From contig WSYB01000007.1 in the NCBI GenBank assembly GCA_009773645.1, positions 1-64,000 on the forward strand: 64,000 bases of DNA, written 5' to 3'. This document shows positions 16,558-25,684 of the stretch, in pieces. The position numbers and the translations under genes are program-made. The notes under the pieces were generated by a model. The model was given only the letters and a program-made list of their open reading frames with translations, made no database searches and was not told where the DNA came from. Numbering within the stretch: the first letter of the stretch is position 1; the number at the start of each line of letters is the position of its first letter. Origin of the DNA: Geobacteraceae bacterium. Its GTDB lineage: Bacteria > Desulfobacterota > Desulfuromonadia > Geobacterales > Geobacteraceae.

Positions 16558-18609
16558 CTAGGCGCTTCCTCTGGTTGCTTCGTTGATGATCCCCCCCACA
16601 TCAAGGACCAGAATGGTACGCTGATCTCCCAGATCAGCAGCGCCTGATATTCCTTTACATCCTTTAAGGGTTTCGCCCATGGACTTAATCACGATGTCCT
16701 GCTGCCCCAGCAGATCGTCCACCACTATGCCGAGGCGTTTTTCCGCCGCCCCTACCACCACTACATAAAAGCTTTCCTGGGCATTCGAACCCTCTCCGAT
16801 TTCAAAGTACTTTCCAAGGCGTAAGAGTGGCAGGGTAGTTTCACGAAGCTGGATGACCTCTTTCCTCTCAACGGTGAGGATATCTTTGCAGTCCACCATA
16901 ATCGTCTCCAGAACCGATGTGATGGGGAGCGCGTAAGTCCGCCCGACTGAGGCTATGATCAAAGCCTTAATTATGGCGAGGGTTATCGGCAGGGTAATTA
17001 TCATCCGGCAGCCGCAGCCGGCGGTGGTCTCAATGTCCACCATCCCGGACACAGCGGCGATATTGTTTTTTACCACATCCATACCGACACCGCGGCCGGA
17101 TATTTCGCTCACCTTTTCACTGGTGGAAAACCCGGGAAGGAAAACCAGTTCCAGGGCGTCTCTGTCGGAAATCGACTCAAGGCTCTGAATAAACCCCTTC
17201 TCCAAGGCCTTCTTCTTCACCCTTTCCAGGTCGATCCCCCTCCCGTCGTCTTCCACCTCTATGACCACATGGTTTCCCTTTTGAAAGGATGACAGCCTGA
17301 TGGTGCCCTTTTCATCCTTCCCGAGCCTCAAGCGCTCTTCGGACGGCTCTATGCCATGGTCAATGGCGTTTCTTACGATATGCATCATGGGGTCCGAAAT
17401 GTCTTCAACGATCAGCTTGTCCAACTCGGTGTCGGCGCCGAACATCTTCAACTCCACCTTTTTCCCCTGTTCCCGGGAAATCTTACGGACAATGCGGGAC
17501 ATCTTCTCATAAAGTTGCCCCACCGGGATCATGCGGATCTCCATAACCCCTTTTTGCAGCTCGTCCAGTTTCCTCCCCAGCCCCTTTGCAGCCTTCCCCA
17601 TCTCCATGGCATGGGTGGAGAGACCTTCGTCTCTCATGCGAAAGGTCAGATCGCTGATTTTCGAGTGGGAAAGTACCAGTTCACCGACTATGTTCATGAG
17701 TTCGTCAAGCTTCCCGATATCGACCCTGACCGTTCGACTCATGCTCTTGGCGGTCAGGGACGAGTCATCGGCAGGGGATGGAGCCGGCGCAATCGCATCC
17801 GGTAAAGACGGAGCGGACGGCGCCACAGGTGCGGCCAAAGCAGGGGCCTGTGCTCCGCCACCGAGCAAACTGACCGTGACGTTCTCCATGCCCACCAAGG
17901 CCGAAATTTCGGCGCTGCCCCTTTCAGAGCCGAACAGGATTTCAAAGTCTATGGTCGATTCCAGATTGCCGCCGACACTCGGCAGCGTACTGATGACCTC
18001 CCCTCCCTTTTTCAAGACGTCGGTCAGTTCTCCCAGTTCCTGATCAAAGGTAGTAAGGCTGAAAGAAGCGAGAATCGAGTAAATACGCCTCCCTTTTTTT
18101 ACATTTTCCAGCAGCCGGTGTTCTTCATACTCGGTCAGAGTATTGAGCACTTTGTCGGGAAGAGCCAGATGGGCCAGAGGCGATTCGGATTCAGCCTTTT
18201 GCGGCGAAGTAAGGCAGGAGTTTATTCGGGCAATCGCCCGGGATAAGTCATTTGTATCCGAAGAGCCTGTGCCTGCGCTTCTTACCAGGGCTCCAAGGAT
18301 ATCCATGGAATCGAAGAGCACATTAAGAGTGGGAGGAGCGAGCGAAACTCTGCCCAGCCGAAGAGAATCGAGAAGGTTTTCCAGGTTGTGCGCCAATTCC
18401 GCAATGCCGGTAAAACCGAACATGCCGGCAAGGCCCTTCAGGGAATGCGCACCGCGGAATATGGAATTGAGCAGATCAGGATTGCACTCCCCGCTGTCTG
18501 CGGAGTCGCTGAGCCCCACCAGATCGAGGCTCAGCTGATCGATGATCTCCTCAGCCTCCGCCAGAAAATCCTTTACCGCTTTACCGATAGTATCGTTTGA
18601 GGTGGTCAT
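16558..18609 (-). CDS. cheA: Chemotaxis sensor histidine kinase CheA
   Basis: A 683-residue cytoplasmic kinase. The Hpt domain (1-110) carries phospho-accepting His55 in RGAHSLKGLAG. A middle region (150-250) lacks obvious P2 similarity. A dimerisation helix pair begins near RTVRVDIGKLDELMNIVGELV. The ATPase domain has HIVRNAIDHGIE (N box), DDGRGID and GFSTS..VSEISGRGVGMDVV (G boxes), and a CheW-like regulatory domain closes the protein. No receiver is fused, so phosphotransfer goes to the separate receivers nearby. It follows the CheY gene across a heptamer repeat array. It is slightly longer than E. coli CheA. Confidence 0.95.
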   Translation of the reverse strand: MTTSNDTIGKAVKDFLAEAEEIIDQLSLDLVGLSDSADSGECNPDLLNSIFRGAHSLKGLAGMFGFTGIAELAHNLENLLDSLRLGRVSLAPPTLNVLFDSMDILGALVRSAGTGSSDTNDLSRAIARINSCLTSPQKAESESPLAHLALPDKVLNTLTEYEEHRLLENVKKGRRIYSILASFSLTTFDQELGELTDVLKKGGEVISTLPSVGGNLESTIDFEILFGSERGSAEISALVGMENVTVSLLGGGAQAPALAAPVAPSAPSLPDAIAPAPSPADDSSLTAKSMSRTVRVDIGKLDELMNIVGELVLSHSKISDLTFRMRDEGLSTHAMEMGKAAKGLGRKLDELQKGVMEIRMIPVGQLYEKMSRIVRKISREQGKKVELKMFGADTELDKLIVEDISDPMMHIVRNAIDHGIEPSEERLRLGKDEKGTIRLSSFQKGNHVVIEVEDDGRGIDLERVKKKALEKGFIQSLESISDRDALELVFLPGFSTSEKVSEISGRGVGMDVVKNNIAAVSGMVDIETTAGCGCRMIITLPITLAIIKALIIASVGRTYALPITSVLETIMVDCKDILTVERKEVIQLRETTLPLLRLGKYFEIGEGSNAQESFYVVVVGAAEKRLGIVVDDLLGQQDIVIKSMGETLKGCKGISGAADLGDQRTILVLDVGGIINEATRGSA

Positions 18610-18637
18610 AGAGTCTCTCTACATGATGCGCGGGCTC

Positions 18638-18709
18638 AAAGGCGAACGGCCAAGGGCGAAGGGGTAAGATCAAAAGCCTTCAGCCTTCAGCCTTCAGCCT
18701 TCAGCCTGC
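18638..18709. repeat. Heptamer array, two arms, after cheY
   Basis: Five tandem copies of AGCCTTC-type units (18675-18709) face a degenerate complementary arm of AAGGCGA-like units (18638-18667), with an AAAAG spacer. The array begins 4 bases past the stop of the minus-strand cheY. Confidence 0.85.
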
Positions 18710-18712
18710 ATT

Positions 18713-19078
18713 CTACCCGATATACTTATGGATAAGCTCCTGCAATCTCACCGGATCAAAGGGTTTCGTCAGGTATTCGTTGGCGCCGAGCGCCAGCCCC
18801 TTTTCCATGTCTTTCTCGCTCCTTTCGGTGGAGATAATAAAGAGCGGTATGTCCCGGTAATTGGGATTGTTCCTGATATAGTTTATCAGCTCCAGCCCGT
18901 TTATGTCCGGCATATTGATGTCGGTGATGATCAGGTCGACCTTTTCCCGCGGCAGATAACGCAGGGCATCATACCCGCTGGCCGCTTCAACAATCTCATA
19001 CCCGTCCAGAGACCCGATTGTAGAAATGAGAAGAGAGCGCATGGTTGAAGAATCTTCAGCAATAAGTATTTTTTTCAC
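18713..19078 (-). CDS. cheY: CheY-like response regulator
   Basis: A 121-residue single receiver domain with Glu8-Asp9, acceptor Asp53 in TDINMP, Ser83-Thr84 in IISTE and Lys105 in LTKPFD. It lies between the DUF4388 protein gene (4-base overlap) and cheA, so it is the most likely direct phosphotransfer partner of this CheA. There is no output domain. Whether it acts on a flagellar motor, a pilus or another target cannot be told from the sequence. Confidence 0.92.
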   Translation of the reverse strand: MKKILIAEDSSTMRSLLISTIGSLDGYEIVEAASGYDALRYLPREKVDLIITDINMPDINGLELINYIRNNPNYRDIPLFIISTERSEKDMEKGLALGANEYLTKPFDPVRLQELIHKYIG

Positions 19079-20772
19079 ATCCCCTCCGGGCCTTTTCCCT
19101 TCAGTTTTCGCTCCAGGAGGAGCTTCTCCATCGCCATCCCCGCCTGGGAAAGGAAAATCTCCAGCGAATCGGTGTCCCCTATCGGCGTCTGCTCCGGAAG
19201 GTTATCACCGTATAACACGGCTACCACTTTCCCCTCGCTGACAATCGGCCCGAGGAAAACCTCATCAGGAGCCCCCCCCAACTGGCCAAAAAGATACCGG
19301 TCCCAGCTGCCGCCATCCGGCTGAATTTTCATAGAGAGCTGGGACTCGATTACTTTGCTGAACAACGACGCCTCTCCCTTCGGAATCCGCAAGTTCCTCA
19401 CCTTGGCGTCGGCAAAACCCTCATTGTCATTGATGCCGAACTGGCCCAGCCCTACTATCTCATCCTTCTTGACAACGAAGATTACCGCACGGTTCATGAA
19501 TTCTGAAGCAAACCGGAGGACCAGCAGAATGATCCCTCCTCCGAGAGCGGGATTGTTGAGCTCATCCAACATTCCCCTGAGGAGTGAAATGCCGGTGCTT
19601 TGCTCCACGGGTTTCATGGCAGACGCAGGCTCTTCACCCATTTCCAGTCGGATTTCGTCCCCGATATTGACCTTATCGCTCCACTCGGCAGGTCGCTCAC
19701 CGGACTCGACCCTTTTCAGTCCCTGTAAAAGTATACCGGTAAATTCCCGGCAGACATCCGGAGCCGAAATTTCAGCCCGGCGGGGCTTTATGACAAAGGC
19801 AACCCCCATCTCCCCCACTTTCCTCTCAGCATCGCTGTTGTGATAATCAGCCATCGCCAAAGTGGGAAGGTCCGGAAAATTACTGTGGGTCAACTCCAAC
19901 AATTCCAGGCCGCCCAGGATGCCGGAACCGTCCATTCTCGGCATGATCAGATCGATCACTATCGTTGGACGCTGGCCGGCGCGGTAAAGGGTGTCGACTT
20001 GTATAAGGGCCTCTTCACTCTTTTCAAACGCGGATACATCGTATCCGCTTGTTTGCAGCAGCGGGACGAGATTCTCAAGGGTGGCGGCGTCATCGTCAAC
20101 CAGCACCATCTTGCGTCTCTCCTGCGTGATAACCGAAGGATGCGGTACGGCTGCAGGGCCGGACGACTGCAGGAGGTCAAAGGCAAGATCAACGCTATCT
20201 TCAGGGGGAGACGCGCTTACAGCCGAGAGCTCCTCCTCATCAAGCGGTTCACCAAAATGGCGTTTTTCATCGATGAGCCTGGACCCCTCCATGGCCAAAA
20301 ACTGGGGATTAAGCCCCTGGTCCAGCATGAACTGCAGCGGGTCCAGCCGTGAATCATCAATAAACTCCATATTGTCCTGGAGTTCGAAGTCAAAGGTCCC
20401 CTCCGCCCAGGCAAAAAGGGAGTAGACCACCTTTTCAATCTGCTCACGGACGACTTCTTCTATGGACGCGGCAGAAATCCCGAAATGATTCGTAAGGATC
20501 ACCCCGAGCCGTTCTTTGAATCCGTCCCTATCCTGGACAAGGAGCGCCTTTTTCAGAGTGGATAAGTCGATAATCCCCTTCTGAATCAGCACTTCTCCCA
20601 GGTTCTGCTGATAAGAGGTGGAGGTGGCCTTCACAACCTGGCCTTGACGGAATACGATGTTTCCTTCGCGCCCCCTGCTGTGGAGGGAAAGCGCCCCTGA
20701 TTTTCGGCTCAGACTGACGATCTGTAATATTTCGCCGAGGCCCAAATCCTCTAAATTGCCGACAAGACTCAT
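19075..20772 (-). CDS. DUF4388 - receiver - GAF-like regulatory protein
   Basis: 565 residues. The N-terminal 165 are a DUF4388 (PatA-like) domain beginning MSLVGNLEDLGLGEILQIVSLSRKSG, with GNIVFRQGQVV and WAEGTFDF. A receiver at about 220-345 has three Asp after VLV, Asp in IVIDLIMPRMDG and Lys in FVIKPRR. The C-terminal 190 residues look like a GAF-type sensor (ILLVLRFASEFMNRAVIFVVKKDEIVGLGQFGI). DUF4388 proteins are common in Geobacter and Myxococcus. It is the first gene of the cluster and overlaps cheY by 4 bases. Likely a signalling adaptor. Confidence 0.87.
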   Translation of the reverse strand: MSLVGNLEDLGLGEILQIVSLSRKSGALSLHSRGREGNIVFRQGQVVKATSTSYQQNLGEVLIQKGIIDLSTLKKALLVQDRDGFKERLGVILTNHFGISAASIEEVVREQIEKVVYSLFAWAEGTFDFELQDNMEFIDDSRLDPLQFMLDQGLNPQFLAMEGSRLIDEKRHFGEPLDEEELSAVSASPPEDSVDLAFDLLQSSGPAAVPHPSVITQERRKMVLVDDDAATLENLVPLLQTSGYDVSAFEKSEEALIQVDTLYRAGQRPTIVIDLIMPRMDGSGILGGLELLELTHSNFPDLPTLAMADYHNSDAERKVGEMGVAFVIKPRRAEISAPDVCREFTGILLQGLKRVESGERPAEWSDKVNIGDEIRLEMGEEPASAMKPVEQSTGISLLRGMLDELNNPALGGGIILLVLRFASEFMNRAVIFVVKKDEIVGLGQFGINDNEGFADAKVRNLRIPKGEASLFSKVIESQLSMKIQPDGGSWDRYLFGQLGGAPDEVFLGPIVSEGKVVAVLYGDNLPEQTPIGDTDSLEIFLSQAGMAMEKLLLERKLKGKGPEGM

Positions 20773-20858
20773 ATCTATAACGCTCTAAGATGGTGAAATA
20801 TCAGGCAAATCGGCGCCAATCATAATCCATCCGACCTTCCAAGTAAAGTTAATGCCCA

Positions 20859-20921
20859 CCTCTAACCTCTAACCTCTAACCTCTAACCTCTAACCTCTAA
20901 CCTCTAGCCTCTAACCTCTAA
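20859..20921. repeat. Nine-copy CCTCTAA heptamer array overlapping the end of der
   Basis: Nine uninterrupted 7-base units, eight CCTCTAA and one CCTCTAG. On the minus strand the first units encode the last two residues and stop codon of der. No complementary second arm is visible, unlike most other arrays in the window. Confidence 0.95.
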
Positions 20922-22191
20922 CGAACCCGAAGGCATCCCGGAGTTTGTTGACCAGATACCGCTCATATGAAAAATGTATCCCCTCCGGACGGTTGGTAAA
21001 AATGACAAACGTCGGAGGTCTTGTCCCCACCTGGGTAGTGTAATAAAATTTTACCCGCCTCCCCTGGAACAGGGGCGCATGGTGAGCGGTAGTGGCCTCC
21101 GAAAAGACCCGGTTCAATTCAGAGGTGGTTACCCTTTTTGCGTACTGGGCCATCACGTTCTCCACTTCCGGGATGATCTTGCCGATGCGCTGGCCGCTCT
21201 TTGCCGATACGAAAAGTATCGGCGCAAATGGAAGATACTTGAATTCCGTTCTGATTTTATCTACGAATCTGCCGATGGAGGAATTGTCCTTGGCGAGGGT
21301 GTCCCATTTGTTGACCACGAAGATGCAGGCGCGCCCAGCCTCGTAGGCATAGCCGGCAATCTTTGTATCCTGCTCCGTCACACCCTCTTCCGCGTCGATG
21401 ACGATAAGGACCACGTCGGCTCGTTCGATGCTGCGCAGGGCGTCCACCACGCTGAACTTTTCAATCTTCTCCGTTGTCTTCCCCTTGCGCCTGATACCGG
21501 CCGTATCAATAAGCATATAGCGCTTTTTTTCGCACGTGAAATAGGTATCGATGGAATCCCTGGTGGTGCCTGGCGTGGGGTTTGCCACCACCCTCTCATA
21601 GCCGAGCAGACGGTTTACCAGCGAAGACTTCCCCACATTGGGACGGCCGACCACCGCTATCCTGGTCACCTCTTCATCGCCCTCGTCTGCCTTCCCTTTC
21701 GGCAGCGCCTTGACAACCTCCTCCATGAGGTCACCGATACCGCGTTTATGTTCGGCGGAGATAGTGAAAAGATTGTCCACTCCAAGCGCATAAAAATCTC
21801 CGATGTTCGCCTCATGGCTCTCGCCGTCAATCTTGTTGATCAGATAAAACACCGGCTTGTCCACCCGGCGAAGCATATCCACCACCTCCCGGTCAGCCGG
21901 GGTCAGTCCGCTGCGTCCATCCATGACGAACAGAACGACATCGGCCTCTTCCATGGCCAGTTGCGACTGCTCCCGCATCTGCTGCTGTAACCGGTCATCC
22001 GTCTCCGGCTCGAAACCACCGGTGTCTATGAGAATAAAGGGGGCATCAAAACGGTCTACATTGTAATAGTTCCGGTCCCTGGTCACTCCCGGCATATCGT
22101 CAACCATCGCCTTACGCCGCCCCACCAGCCTGTTGAAAAGGGTCGACTTCCCCACGTTGGGACGCCCCACTATTGCCACTATCGGTCTCAT
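20911..22191 (-). CDS. der: Ribosome biogenesis GTPase Der, C-terminus cut by a repeat
   Basis: 426 residues from the ATG at 22191, which overlaps the era stop as ATGA. Two GTPase domains: [18 protein letters not shown] and NKID in the first, [18 protein letters not shown] and NKWD in the second, then the KH-like domain. Der matures the 50S subunit. The protein ends AFGFVRG, where family members continue with about a dozen conserved residues (FGFEGTPI.I pattern). The stop lies inside the CCTCTAA array, so the repeat seems to have replaced the natural end. Function may be kept, altered or lost. Confidence 0.92.
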   Translation of the reverse strand: MRPIVAIVGRPNVGKSTLFNRLVGRRKAMVDDMPGVTRDRNYYNVDRFDAPFILIDTGGFEPETDDRLQQQMREQSQLAMEEADVVLFVMDGRSGLTPADREVVDMLRRVDKPVFYLINKIDGESHEANIGDFYALGVDNLFTISAEHKRGIGDLMEEVVKALPKGKADEGDEEVTRIAVVGRPNVGKSSLVNRLLGYERVVANPTPGTTRDSIDTYFTCEKKRYMLIDTAGIRRKGKTTEKIEKFSVVDALRSIERADVVLIVIDAEEGVTEQDTKIAGYAYEAGRACIFVVNKWDTLAKDNSSIGRFVDKIRTEFKYLPFAPILFVSAKSGQRIGKIIPEVENVMAQYAKRVTTSELNRVFSEATTAHHAPLFQGRRVKFYYTTQVGTRPPTFVIFTNRPEGIHFSYERYLVNKLRDAFGFVRG

Positions 22192-23084
22192 TCGTATCCA
22201 AACTCCTTCATCATCTGCGCATTTTCGCTCCAACCCTTTCGCACGCGCACGAAAAGCTCAAGGAAAATCCTGGTCCCCAGCAGCCGTTCTGTCTCCAGAC
22301 GGGCTTCTATCCCTATCTTTTTCAGCATCTCGCCTTTACGGCCGATGATTATACCCTTCTGAGAATCCCTTTCCACGTTAATGGTGGCGGAAATGGAGAT
22401 GAGTCCGCCGTCTTCGCGCTCCTTAAAGCTGTCAACCACCACGGCGACCGAATAGGGGACCTCATCGCGGGTCAGACGGAAGACCTTCTCCCGGACAATC
22501 TCCGCCACAATGAACCGCTCCGGCATGTCCGTCAGGATGTCGTCGGGGAAGTAGAGCGGCCCTTCCGGGAGAAAACTGTAAACTGCGTCCACTAACCGCT
22601 CCACCCCGTCTCCATTGATGGCGGAAATCGGGATGATCTCTTTGAACGGATAGCATGTTGCGTATGCGGCAATGCTCGCCAGGAGGGACTCCTTGGCCAC
22701 TTTGTCGATCTTGTTGATGACCAGGATAACCGGGCACTTGACCCCGGCAAGAATATCAAGTATCTGCGATTCTTCCCTCTTTGCCGGGACATCGGCCTCC
22801 ACCAGAAAGAGAACGGCGTCCACCCCTCGAATGGCTGAAAGTGCGGTTTCCACCATGTATTTGTTGAGCTTCGACTTGGCCGGGTGGATGCCGGGGGTGT
22901 CGATGAAGATGATCTGACCGCCCGGAAGATTGTGTATCCCCTGGATGCGATTCCTTGTGGTCTGTGGTTTGTCCGAGGTGATGACGATCTTCTCTCCCAT
23001 GATACGGTTCAGCAGGGTCGATTTCCCCACATTGGGACGGCCGATGATCGAAACGAATCCCGAACGGAACGGTTTATCGGACAC
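22188..23084 (-). CDS. era: GTPase Era
   Basis: A 298-residue GTPase that binds 16S rRNA near its 3' end and aids 30S maturation. G1 is [13 protein letters not shown]3 is [14 protein letters not shown]4 is NKID, and the KH domain shows [14 protein letters not shown]. Length is normal. It overlaps the radical SAM gene by 11 bases upstream and der by 4 bases downstream. With rnc at the head of the operon, the unit joins rRNA processing and subunit assembly. Confidence 0.96.
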   Translation of the reverse strand: MSDKPFRSGFVSIIGRPNVGKSTLLNRIMGEKIVITSDKPQTTRNRIQGIHNLPGGQIIFIDTPGIHPAKSKLNKYMVETALSAIRGVDAVLFLVEADVPAKREESQILDILAGVKCPVILVINKIDKVAKESLLASIAAYATCYPFKEIIPISAINGDGVERLVDAVYSFLPEGPLYFPDDILTDMPERFIVAEIVREKVFRLTRDEVPYSVAVVVDSFKEREDGGLISISATINVERDSQKGIIIGRKGEMLKKIGIEARLETERLLGTRIFLELFVRVRKGWSENAQMMKEFGYE

Positions 23085-24153
23085 GGGAGGTCACCTCCGG
23101 TGTGTAACGTAAGTCGTACAAGATATTTCCTTTCTTTAGTAAATTCCCGGATGCCACCTGCAACTCCAACGGTGAAAGTCGCGGGTCTCCCTCGATCGCC
23201 GCCACCTTCACCCCACGTTTCGCAAAAAGGCGCTGCACATTCACGCGCCGCTGGCCGACGATATCGGAAATCTTTGTCGGAAAGCAGTGCAGCGTAACCG
23301 GGGTCGCATCAGGCACACCCTTGGTCAACAGGAGCAAAAGATCAAAATAGAGCTCTCCCTCCACCAATTGCCGAAAAGCCGGATGATAGGGGCCGGCGAC
23401 GATGGTCCCGTCGCTCTGCAGCTCTTCCGTCGGCTGCAATCCGATGCGGATCACCGGCACGGAAGCCGCGAGGGCACCATGAAGCATGACCTTGCCGAGC
23501 TTAATCGCCTCGGCAAGGGACAGGGGGGTATAGTCCCCTTTTTCGTATAGTTCGGCCAGTTTTGTCCCTGCCAGCACCAGCGCAGGATAGATACGCAGAA
23601 AGTCGGGCTTTAGGGCCAGAGCACGACGCAGCGACGCAAGGGATTTATCGGGGGTATCGCCGGGGAGTCCCGGCATCAACTGGATCCCCACAGATAACCC
23701 GAAAGATTGCAGAACGCGGCAGGCGTTCTCCACATCTGCGGCGGTGTGGCCCCGGCCGGAAAGTTCTAGAACGCCTTCATCCATGGACTGGACGCCCAGC
23801 TCTACGGTCCTGACCCCCATCCCCAGCAGAAATTCTGCAACTCCGGCATCAACAGCGTCGGGCCGCGTGGAGACCCGGATGGAGCCGACCTCACCGGCAG
23901 CAATGAGCGGCTGGAGGGGGAGGAGCAGCCTCTCCAGGACCGGCATGGGAAGGGTAGTGAACGTCCCGCCGAAAAAAGCGACTTCCACCGAATTGCGTCT
24001 GCCGGAATTCCGGCAGGCAGTTATTTTTGCCAGCATTTCGGCAGATGAAGGGAATTCGCCGGCTCCACCGGCAATCTTCAGCTGGTTGCAGAAAACACAG
24101 CGTTGGGGACATCCCTGGTGGGAGATGAAAAAAGGTACTATCAGCGGCTTCAT
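23074..24153 (-). CDS. Elongator-like (ELP3-type) radical SAM protein
   Basis: 359 residues. The radical SAM cluster motif CPQRCVFC is near residue 15-22, followed by [27 protein letters not shown] and LMPGLPGD, as in the ELP3/coproporphyrinogen-oxidase-like branch. The acetyltransferase domain of true Elp3 is absent. Bacterial relatives occur next to rnc and era, but their reaction is unknown. The gene overlaps rnc by 4 bases and era by 11, so it is translated with rRNA-processing genes, which makes an RNA-modifying role possible but unproven. Confidence 0.82.
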   Translation of the reverse strand: MKPLIVPFFISHQGCPQRCVFCNQLKIAGGAGEFPSSAEMLAKITACRNSGRRNSVEVAFFGGTFTTLPMPVLERLLLPLQPLIAAGEVGSIRVSTRPDAVDAGVAEFLLGMGVRTVELGVQSMDEGVLELSGRGHTAADVENACRVLQSFGLSVGIQLMPGLPGDTPDKSLASLRRALALKPDFLRIYPALVLAGTKLAELYEKGDYTPLSLAEAIKLGKVMLHGALAASVPVIRIGLQPTEELQSDGTIVAGPYHPAFRQLVEGELYFDLLLLLTKGVPDATPVTLHCFPTKISDIVGQRRVNVQRLFAKRGVKVAAIEGDPRLSPLELQVASGNLLKKGNILYDLRYTPEVTSRVR

Positions 24154-24875
24154 GAAATCTCGTCAGTAGCGAACAACTTCAGCCGGGCAACCCCGCCTCT
24201 TGCGGCCGCCTGTTCAGCCTCCTTCTTGCTCCTGCCGGACCCGACTCCCATGAATTCATCGCCCACAAAGGCCTCCACGGTAAAAATCCGATCATGGTCA
24301 GGACCAGAAGCCTCCTTCAGGATGTATCTGGGGGTAGTCCCGCGCAAGGCCTGAGCCTGCTCCTGGAATTCCGTCTTAAAATCCCTGCCTGCCGTGGCAG
24401 CGGCCCTGTTCTCCAGAAGTGGAGCAAAATGGTTTCCCACAAGGGCTTGAACCGGCAGAACACCGCCGTCCAGATAAACGGCCGCTAACAGCGCCTCGTA
24501 TGCATCGGCCAGAATGGATCTCTTCTCTCTCCCGCCGCTTCTCTCCTCACCCCGCCCAAGCCTTAAGTACCGGCCTAACCCGATTTTTGCGGCCAGGAAC
24601 GCAAGACTCTCTTCGTCCACCAGCGAAGCCCTGATCCTGGTAAGATCCCCTTCCCGGCTGTCCGGGAAACGCTCCAGCAGGATACTACTCAGGAAAAAAT
24701 CGATCACCGCGTCGCCGAAAAATTCCAGCCGTTCATTATCCCTTGCCGATTTCTCTCCGGTCTCATTGAGGAATGAACGATGGGTCAGCGCCTCTTCAAG
24801 AAGCCGGCGATTATTGAATCTGTAACTGATGGCGGCTTCCAGCTGCGCCAGCTCTTCGTTGTCGTTGGAATCCAT
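24150..24875 (-). CDS. rnc: Ribonuclease III
   Basis: A 241-residue double-strand-specific endoribonuclease processing rRNA precursors and structured mRNAs. The signature ERLEFFGDAVIDFFLS is present (catalytic Glu and Asp), with the second acidic site near ADAYEALLAAVYLDGG. The dsRNA-binding domain at about 160-230 has KTEFQEQAQ and SKKEAEQAAA. It is the first gene of the rnc - radical SAM - era - der operon and sits behind a good promoter. The heptamer inverted arrays elsewhere in this window would form likely RNase III substrates. Confidence 0.96.
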   Translation of the reverse strand: MDSNDNEELAQLEAAISYRFNNRRLLEEALTHRSFLNETGEKSARDNERLEFFGDAVIDFFLSSILLERFPDSREGDLTRIRASLVDEESLAFLAAKIGLGRYLRLGRGEERSGGREKRSILADAYEALLAAVYLDGGVLPVQALVGNHFAPLLENRAAATAGRDFKTEFQEQAQALRGTTPRYILKEASGPDHDRIFTVEAFVGDEFMGVGSGRSKKEAEQAAARGGVARLKLFATDEIS

Positions 24876-24916
24876 AGTCTCTGCGATTGTTACGTCGTTT
24901 TCCCGTGTTTTTTGTA

Positions 24917-24945
24917 ACTATACCCAAACCACCAGATTTTATCAA
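24917..24945 (-). promoter_or_regulatory. Promoter of the rnc-era-der operon
   Basis: On the minus strand TTGATA (24940-24945) and TATAGT (24917-24922) are 17 bases apart. It is placed about 40 bases before the rnc start and faces away from the tmk promoter. Confidence 0.75.
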
Positions 24946-24974
24946 TATATATGCCGTTATTACCGGTTTTTATC

Positions 24975-25003
24975 TTGATTAATTCCTGCCCCTCCCCTAT
25001 AAT
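24975..25003 (+). promoter_or_regulatory. Promoter of the tmk-holB-ricT-metG operon
   Basis: TTGATT (24975-24980) and a perfect TATAAT (24998-25003) are separated by 17 bases. The start point would fall near 25010, giving a short leader to the tmk ATG at 25037 with a GGAG upstream of it. Confidence 0.85.
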
Positions 25004-25036
25004 TTATGTTTTTAATGGATCAATGGAGCGCCATTT

Positions 25037-25681
25037 ATGGGCTTTTTCATAACATTTGAAGGGATCGAAGGGTGCGGAAAATCGACCCAGCTTAAGCTTC
25101 TGGCCCGAAACCTGGCGGAACGCGGCCATGGGGTGACGGTAACCCGTGAACCGGGGGGGTGTCCCATCGCCGACCAGGTGCGCGGCATCCTCCTTGACGC
25201 AGACAACAGCGCCATGACGCCGATGGCGGAACTCCTCCTCTACGCCGCAGCCCGCGCCCAGCACGTGGCCGAAATCGTGGTTCCGGCCCTCAAGACCGGA
25301 AAGATCGTCATCTGCGACCGTTTTACCGACGCCACCGTCGCTTATCAGGGGTATGGCAGACAGCTCGACCTTGCCGTCATCGACCAGCTCAATCAACTGG
25401 CTACCGCCGGGTTGCAGCCCGACCTGACCATCCTTCTTGACTGCCCGGTTGAAATAGGTCTTTCGAGGGCCATCGCCCGGATCAACAGCTCGCAGGGAGC
25501 CAGGGAAGAACGTTTCGAGCTCGAGTCGATGCCGTTTCATCAGAAGGTCCGGGACGGCTACCTGCAATTGGCGTTCAATGAACCGGACAGATTCATAATT
25601 ATCAACGACGAGGGAAAGAGCATCCAGGAAACGGAAGCTGCCGTAACCACGGCAGTCTTCGCCAGACTGACAAAGGATTAA
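25037..25681 (+). CDS. tmk: Thymidylate kinase
   Basis: A 214-residue kinase converting dTMP to dTDP. The P-loop is FEGIEGCGKSTQ at the very start, DRFTDATVAYQGYGRQ supplies the DR(Y/F) motif, and a LID region follows at about 150. Normal length. Downstream holB begins 3 bases after its stop. The tmk-holB-ricT order is the same as seen in Bacillus, an old and widely kept arrangement. Confidence 0.96.
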   Translation: MGFFITFEGIEGCGKSTQLKLLARNLAERGHGVTVTREPGGCPIADQVRGILLDADNSAMTPMAELLLYAAARAQHVAEIVVPALKTGKIVICDRFTDATVAYQGYGRQLDLAVIDQLNQLATAGLQPDLTILLDCPVEIGLSRAIARINSSQGAREERFELESMPFHQKVRDGYLQLAFNEPDRFIIINDEGKSIQETEAAVTTAVFARLTKD

Positions 25682-25684
25682 CCA

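Noticed and set aside
20859-20921. Possible CRISPR array
   Set aside because: Seven-base units without spacers and no cas genes; it is a simple tandem heptamer array.
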